This document shows, piece after piece, positions 58,449-64,000 of a stretch of 64,000 nt of DNA. Numbering within the stretch: position 1 is the first letter of the stretch; every line of letters begins with the position of its first letter. Under the pieces are notes generated by a model that saw nothing but the letters and a program-made list of their open reading frames with translations, was not told where the DNA came from and ran no database searches. Source of the DNA: Gnetum montanum (Eukaryota > Streptophyta > Gnetopsida > Gnetales > Gnetaceae); contig MNCI01012629.1 in assembly GCA_015680685.1 (NCBI GenBank), forward strand, positions 333,941 to 397,940. The letters run 5' to 3'. The translations under genes and the position numbers were made by a program.

Positions 58449-61400
58449 TTACGCATCTCCTCTGATGCCACTATCACCAGTATCTCTTAAGTCTGGCTCC
58501 AGTCCCAATAAATCGTCCTCTAGTGGGCCTTCTCTCCTGGGAAGTATTCCTTTATGTGGAATCCCCTCTTCATGAGATCCCTGCTCTGGTATCGGCTCCA
58601 CGGGAGGATGCTCTTCATCGCTGCGTTCTTCCTCTTGTACTGGCTCCTTAGCTTGCTCGTCTTCTTTATCCTCTGTTGGTACCTAGATACAGAAAACATG
58701 TTAGCAAGAATAAAACTTGACAATACAATTAGAAAATTTAAATTTAGTCATGCATAAACTTACTCGTGATGGCCCTGCTTCCGCAGCAAAGGAAAGCTTG
58801 TCTAAGCTAGCCCACAGGCGCTCCATGGTCTCATCCTCGGTTAGATCAGACCACGCTCCATCTCCCAGGGCAGCTCCAACCTTCACCTTCCCTTTCTCTA
58901 TGTCAGTCCAGCGAGGTGGGTCCAGGAAGAATGTAGGGACTGTAGTCTGGTCCCCAGGGAGAGTCATCTCCCTTTCCGGGGACGCACTTACAGTCACCTA
59001 CTCTTTGAACTTCTTGAAGGCTTCGGATGCTTCAATAACGTCAAGGAAAACTTGCAAGGATTGAGCTTTGACGGAAAAATCGGGATAAATTTTATGATAA
59101 ACGATGCTTTCTCGCTTATACAAATTTTTGTGGTCCTTTTCCTTCTATCCCCGCTCTTGCACACTTGCACAGTAATCCCTCCAATCTTGGCTTTTCTGAG
59201 CTAGGAGCTCTATCTGCATCCGCTGCTCTACCAACGCCCGACTGGTTTGCACGCTATTTTTGATGGCAGTCCAATAACGGGAGTAGTCAATAACAGCAGT
59301 ATGCCAGTCCTCATCGTCCATCTCCCACGCCTGTAGGAATTCGCATCGCGACTTCAAGTCTATGACCTCTTTGGTCAGAGACTCAATCTTCTGCTCGGAT
59401 CTCTGCAGCTTTTTCCAGAGGTTTTCATTCACGCCCTTACTCTCCCATAAGGAGCGTGTCAAGCGTAACGCACATTTACGCATCTCCTCATAAATGTGAC
59501 GTGGCACGGCCGCCCCATCCGATGGAGGCTCCACTGTGTCCAAATCAATGGGCTCCATTGGGTCCCATCGAAGGCGAGCTCCTAACAGCAAACATTATCA
59601 TTGTATATGACACATTACTACTGTATAACAAAATAAACCTTTTATAGCTACAACATACCAGATTCAGGATCAACACGCTCGAGGCGCTCGATCATGTCAC
59701 TGACAACGCCTTCCATGAAGGCGAACTTGTCAGGAAAATCTCTCTACACTTTGCTCACAGCGACGGATGTGGATGCCTCTTCTTCTCCTATAGCGTAGTC
59801 AAATTAGAAACTTTAATTATTAGCAGAATTCTGCAAAAACTTCTAACACGCTCATTACCTCTACTAGTAACAGTGGCGACCCTGCCAACCTCTTCTGCTT
59901 CCTTCCCCCCTTCATGCACAAGGGTCTGTGCGTCGCTTACCCCTCCAGTTGGGGCCTCTTCATGCACATGAGTCTGTGCAGCACTTGTCTTAACACCTGG
60001 GGCCTCTTTTTCTGAAACTGGGGTCCCTTCCCCATGACTCAGTATCATTGCCCCTGTTTCAGGGATTAGCTGCTCCGTAATTTTCATTGGTCATATCACA
60101 ACGCTATTAATACATCATCCCAAATATTCTAAGTAAACATTACGTAATATAGTTTTCAATACATCTCCCTCACACTTACCAGGCAAAGGCTTACTCTGCT
60201 TAACTCTGACCTCCACAGTTCGACCCGTACCGCTCCCAGGCTTTGCAGAAGCCTCGGCTATATGGAGTCTTTTATGCCGAGCTGCAGGTTCTACAATTTC
60301 TTCCACCAGGCGTTTCCCTCGTAAGGCATCGCCAGTGTAAGTAGGCATTATCCCGCCTACACTGTCGAGGCCTCGCACTCGAGGCGCCGCCAAACCTCTG
60401 GTCGTTATAGACAGAGATTCCCCAATCCCTTCTGGAGGATCCTACCCATAGGTAGTGCTGAGGATATGCGTAATGCAAGGTTTGGATAGCTGGTGTCGGT
60501 CTTGTTGCACCCAGACCCCATCCCTTCGAACGACCAAAAACTCAGCAAAACGTCAAAGGCAAGCTATGAAGAAGGCGTAATACACATTGAAACGAGACTT
60601 GAGCTTCTTGCGAAGCTTGATCATCTCAGCGCACAGTCCCGCGGTAAAATGGCTTGCCCAATTGAACTGGGTCCCTTCTTCCAGAACCTCCCGCATAATA
60701 CGGGTCTGCTCTATGGAAAAGAAATTCCCTTGCGAGAGCGTTTTGGGGAAAGTCTAGGCCCGAAAAAGGGGATAAACTGTCTTGGCGACTCCTAGTTCGA
60801 TTCTTTCACAAGGAATCCCTTTAGGCTCCTTCTTGACCCTTACCCACTCCTCCAGCCACTTCTGGCAGTCGAGACTCCTCTTCGCCTTCTTGTCTATGGG
60901 AAGGTCATTAGAGGGGATGCCAAAAAGGTCTGCAAAGAGCTGAGCTTCAATGGCGAAACTTACACGCATGTTATGCACATGCGTGCAAAAATGCTCTGCC
61001 TTCTCGCTGAAGGAGTTGACCAGGGTTAGCATTTCCCTGGCGGGGACATCAGGAGTTGCGGCTAAAAATAAATGCATTAGCCTAGCTTCTTGAATTTTGG
61101 AGACTATTGCAACTGGGGCCGCCGCGTGGTCGAGCCAGCGTTGTGCATCCTTGATGTCGCTGTAGCAGAAGAGAACGGTATTCGCCTCATGATCGGAAAT
61201 CGTAAGGGTAATCTCCTGAGATTCCCTGACTAAACAATGTGAGACACAGGTTAGGCAAAAAACATTATTATGCAACGTTCATAGTTCACAACTACACCAC
61301 ACAACAATAGAATACATAGCAATCTTACTAGGTCCAAATGGAAAAGGAAATGGAGGAAGGTTCCTCTGCACGTCCTCAACGGTAAGGGGCGGATCCAAGG

Positions 61401-62492
61401 TCCACTCATCATGTAGCCACCCGAGATTCTGGCAATTCTCAAAAGCGTCAGCATAGCGGGTGGGGTACTCATGAATGTCGAAGTCGATCTGCCCCATCAC
61501 ATCAGCGGGTACGTTGCTAGTTGAGGTAAACGCCTTTATTGTCGTTTCGGTCCATGACAACGTATCGCCATCTCCTACTAACCTGTTCTCATGAATGAAA
61601 AACCTGTACCATACCACATAGATTTATCTTACGCTTTACAAAACATAGACAATAGACATGTAACAATATAGCCAACATAATTGCTTACTCGCCTGAGTAG
61701 TACATAGTGCCTGGTGGGTTCTGGAAGTAGGTCGAGATGTGGCGAGCCACGAACAGAGTGTTATAGGCGTGGTAACAACTAAACTAGGCCATCTCCCAGA
61801 TCCAACCTAAGTGCCTCATACCTCGGGCGCTAAGTTCTCGGTCCTCAGGATGACCAGTATCGATGGCTCCATCTGTCAAGAAGGCCAAAATTCCCTATGC
61901 GGAACCCACTAATAGGTGCTCCATATAATAACGCTGTAGTTATGCAGTAAGAACTACAGAAACTCCAGCGCACCAGTTCGAAACCATATGGCCTTCCCGT
62001 GCAACCGAGTTTGTAGGGGAGGGACATTAGGCATGATCGGGTTTATGCAGCACAAAACCCCAACGATGTCTAAGACGATCAAAACAGGCTTTAGCATAAT
62101 ACTGTACAGAAAACACAATACACAAATCAATGCCTATATTTACATTTGCATGTTTGAATACAGAAAACCTACAGATTACGCTTAGTTATCCATGTCGAAA
62201 TCACCCAAACAATTACAATAACACAAGGTTTGTCCCTAACAACGGCGATAGACGCAACCCCATTAAACCCTCACCTTAACGTGAGGTCCATAATCTAAAA
62301 CCCCCGTTTACGCGAACAACGCTACAACAATAAACATAGCTAGAATAAAACAAATACGCAAGAGATTGCCTACCGGTTCAAGGGCGTAGGGTCCCTCACT
62401 TCAACCATCGCCTGTGAAGCGTGTTCCAGATTCTCTTGCACCTTGTCGATCTTAGCCAATTTTGTGTTCTTCTTTTTCTCTTTAGGCGCCAT
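58449..62492 (-). pseudogene. Antisense eight-exon gene inside element F, function unknown
   Basis: Minus-strand exons: 62492-62374, 62101-61689, 61603-61329, 61229-60180, 60053-59859, 59787-59659, 59581-58764 and 58682-58449. All seven introns are GT-AG, several with strong sites (G/GTAAGT at 60180, TTTTCTGTACAG before 62101, TTTTCTGTATCTAG before 58682). Junctions 2/3 to 7/8 keep phase; 1/2 is off by two bases. The model gives about 1080 residues: a Lys-rich start (MAPKEKKKN), a long middle without known motifs, a probable coiled coil (LWKKLQRSEQKIESLTKEVI, exon 7) and a Glu/Pro-rich acidic end, closing at TAA 58449-58451. Ten in-frame stops (four in exon 2, three in exon 4, one in exon 6, two in exon 7) are all explicable by C-to-T. 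It lies between protease and RT, a place where I know of no antisense gene. The acceptor of exon 5 was chosen partly by phase. A captured host gene is the alternative. Confidence 0.65.
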
Positions 62493-62904
62493 TGTCACAG
62501 CTTCAAAACCTTCACAGCTTCACATGTTCACGCCTTTGCAAATTACATGTTCCAACCTTCTGCTCTCTCTCTCTCACTTTGTAACAGTTAGGAATTTGAA
62601 TTCGAGACAGCCAGCAGCCCGTTCTTACCGAAAACTACTTACTTATATGCGACAATCACTGACTTGATACCCGACTTCAGCGGGAGTTTCCTAAAACGGA
62701 ACCCAAAAATCAAGATATTAATGCGACAGATCTCGCATGCTCCACTGTCCAAAATGATGTTAAACTATCACATCTTATAGCCTCGTAATCGGGTAGCATT
62801 AATTATAGCCTCTTTGCAAAATTCAAAATTCAATTAGCTTGCCACATTTGACAACACTACGTCATGCTTTCTTCTAATCATTTACGCATTTGGCGATTTT
62901 GCAG
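62493..62904. other. Spacer before the RT exon; possible 3' splice site
   Basis: No frame of its own on the plus strand. It ends in TGGCGATTTTGCAG/GG (AG at 62903-62904), a good plant acceptor directly before the RT coding sequence, and would be the 3' end of a sense intron. Confidence 0.5.
62640..62647 (-). promoter_or_regulatory. Candidate TATA box of the antisense gene
   Basis: TATAAGTA on the minus strand, about 150 bases before the ATG at 62492. A GA-repeat (GAGAGAGAGAGAG, near 62575-62563) lies between them, as in many plant 5' UTRs. Confidence 0.4.
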
Positions 62905-64000
62905 GGAAATTCGCAAATGGACGCAACATTTTCAGCACCTGTAACTTTGACCGGCCCATATGGGAGGGTAGTTAGGCAATTCAACCCTACGCTAGTAGAA
63001 ATTAACCCTCCCTTTGACGACGTAACCATAGCCACATCGGAAACGTTCCTGGAATGGCCAGAACAGTTGACGCACACGCTAGACCTCGAGGCTGGGGACA
63101 TAACCGAAGACCTCCTTTATGAGGTTTCTATCATTACGCATAAGGGTGAAACCAAAACGCTTAAGGTTAGTTCTTTACTAGACCAGAAAATGCACGATTC
63201 TATAAAACAGGTCCTGCAAGACAACATCACGGTGTTTGCATGGTCATACGAGGATATGCCGGGACTAAATCCCAGGTTAATCCAGCATAACATAATCTTA
63301 GACCCACAGATTAAAGCAGTTAGGCAAAAGGTACGAAAAATCAAGCCAGAGATCATGCTAGCCGTGCATGATGAGATCACTAAGCTGTATCAGGCTGGTT
63401 TCATCCGCGCAGTCGACTACTCGGATTGGGTATCTAACATTGTAGTCGTCCCAAAGAAGACCGAAAGCATACACATCTGCATAGACTTCTGAGATTTAAA
63501 CAAGGCCATGATCAAAGATAACTTCCCACTACCAAGTATCGACCAACTAGTTGATACGACAGCTGGGCATGCGCTTCTGTCCTTCATGGATGGATTTTTG
63601 GGCTATAACCAGATTTGCATCAACCCAGAACATCAATTAACCACAACGTTCATGATGCCTTGGGGCACCTTTTTCTACACCATGATGCCTTTTGGTCTAA
63701 AAAATTCCGGAGCAACGTATCAATGAGCCATGACATATATCTTTAGCGATTACCTCTTAGGAAGACTGAATGACTATGTTGACGATATAGCTATCAAGTA
63801 TTTAAAGTCAGAGGATCATTCAGAAGACCTAGAGTTAGTCCTCAAAAGATGCTCCAAATACGACCTCCGGCTTAACCCAAAGAAATGTGTATTCGGAGTC
63901 AAAACTGGATGCATGCTGAGGTTTGTGGTGTTGGAAACTGGCATACGAGTTGACCCTGATAAGGTCAAAGCCATTGTCGAATTAACGCCTCCCACAGACC
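62905..64000 (+). pseudogene. Reverse transcriptase of element F (cut by the window edge)
   Basis: An N-terminal linker (FNPTLVEINPP...) precedes VFAWSYEDMPGLNP (about 63233-63274), the Tat-type RT entry motif. GFIRAVDYSDWVSNIVVVPK, FPLPSIDQLVDTTAGH, FMDGFLGYNQICI and the catalytic YVDD (63775-63786) follow. Two TGA stops (63490-63492 and 63724-63726) stand where relatives have Arg, so each is a likely CGA-to-TGA change. RNase H and integrase should follow beyond 64000. Confidence 0.85.

Larger units (their letters stand above)
52240..64000 (+). mobile_element. Element F: Tat/Ogre-type Ty3/gypsy retrotransposon, right end outside the window
   Basis: 5' LTR 52240-53843, PBS 53850-53868, gag 54086-56515, protease 56521-57876, a 5-kb spacer holding an antisense gene, and RT from 62905 to the edge. 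LTR start TGTGTGAAACACC, the PBS and gag/protease text (YHQ.CGHDT..C, LHVDDGTA, FNLILGRSW) fit the Tat lineage. It is more GC-rich and less decayed than its neighbours: gag has a handful of stops and about three frame shifts, and RT has two stops. It is inserted in the integrase start of element C. Confidence 0.85.

Noticed and set aside
62443-62667. Plus-strand frame of 74 codons over the antisense exon 1
   Set aside because: It is a shadow of exon 1 and its leader, with Ser/Leu-rich text from the GA-repeat.

Overview
The window is nuclear DNA of a land plant with a large, repeat-rich genome. A seed plant, possibly a gymnosperm, is my guess, but nothing here fixes the species. The signs are split genes with plant-type GT-AG introns, a gibberellin-oxidase-family dioxygenase, L1-type LINEs with a plant zf-RVT domain, and stacked Ty3/gypsy LTR retrotransposons. 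Three short runs of N occur, at 3902, 35841 and 39091-39113. I saw no rRNA, CRISPR array, convincing tRNA gene or organelle insert.

Layout, left to right. 1-531 holds no recognisable gene. 661-1113 (minus) is a broken RpiB-domain (DRT102-like) pseudogene bracketed by an imperfect direct repeat. 1530-6026 holds the 3' remains of two plus-strand gypsy elements with LTRs at 3892-4595 and 5153-6026. 6380-9647 (minus) is a decayed chromovirus-type gypsy element with a tRNA-Met-type primer-binding site. 10552-13080 (minus) is an old LINE split by a solo LTR. 13.2-18.2 kb is mostly non-coding, with three copies of a SINE-like repeat. 18543-21289 is the only intact-looking host gene, a three-exon 2-oxoglutarate/Fe(II) dioxygenase closest to GA3-oxidases. 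22071-27746 (minus) is a near full-length L1-type LINE between 14-bp target-site duplications. 29478 to the 39.1 kb gap is a minus-strand gypsy element with gag, protease, RT, RNase H and integrase. 39.1-52.24 kb is a plus-strand gypsy element (C) interrupted by a complete minus-strand, pol-less relative (E, 44880-51408) with a perfect GTCAT target duplication. 52240 to the window end is a Tat/Ogre-type gypsy element (F) that runs off the right edge.

The most unusual object lies inside element F. Between its protease (ending at 57876) and its reverse transcriptase (from about 62905) are 5 kb with a complete antisense gene model: eight exons, seven GT-AG introns, its own TATA-like box and an acidic C-terminus (58449-62492, minus strand). 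Six of the seven exon junctions keep the reading frame. All ten internal stops are TAA, TAG or TGA codons that a single C-to-T change could have made from CAA, CAG or CGA. The whole block could be spliced out of the sense transcript as an Ogre-like PR-RT intron. The antisense product matches no family I recognise.

The dioxygenase would be the only functional host enzyme. The retroelements are decayed copies whose coding parts work only within each element (gag with protease, RT/RNase H and integrase). Element E has gag but no pol, so it would have depended on relatives such as element 1 or C.
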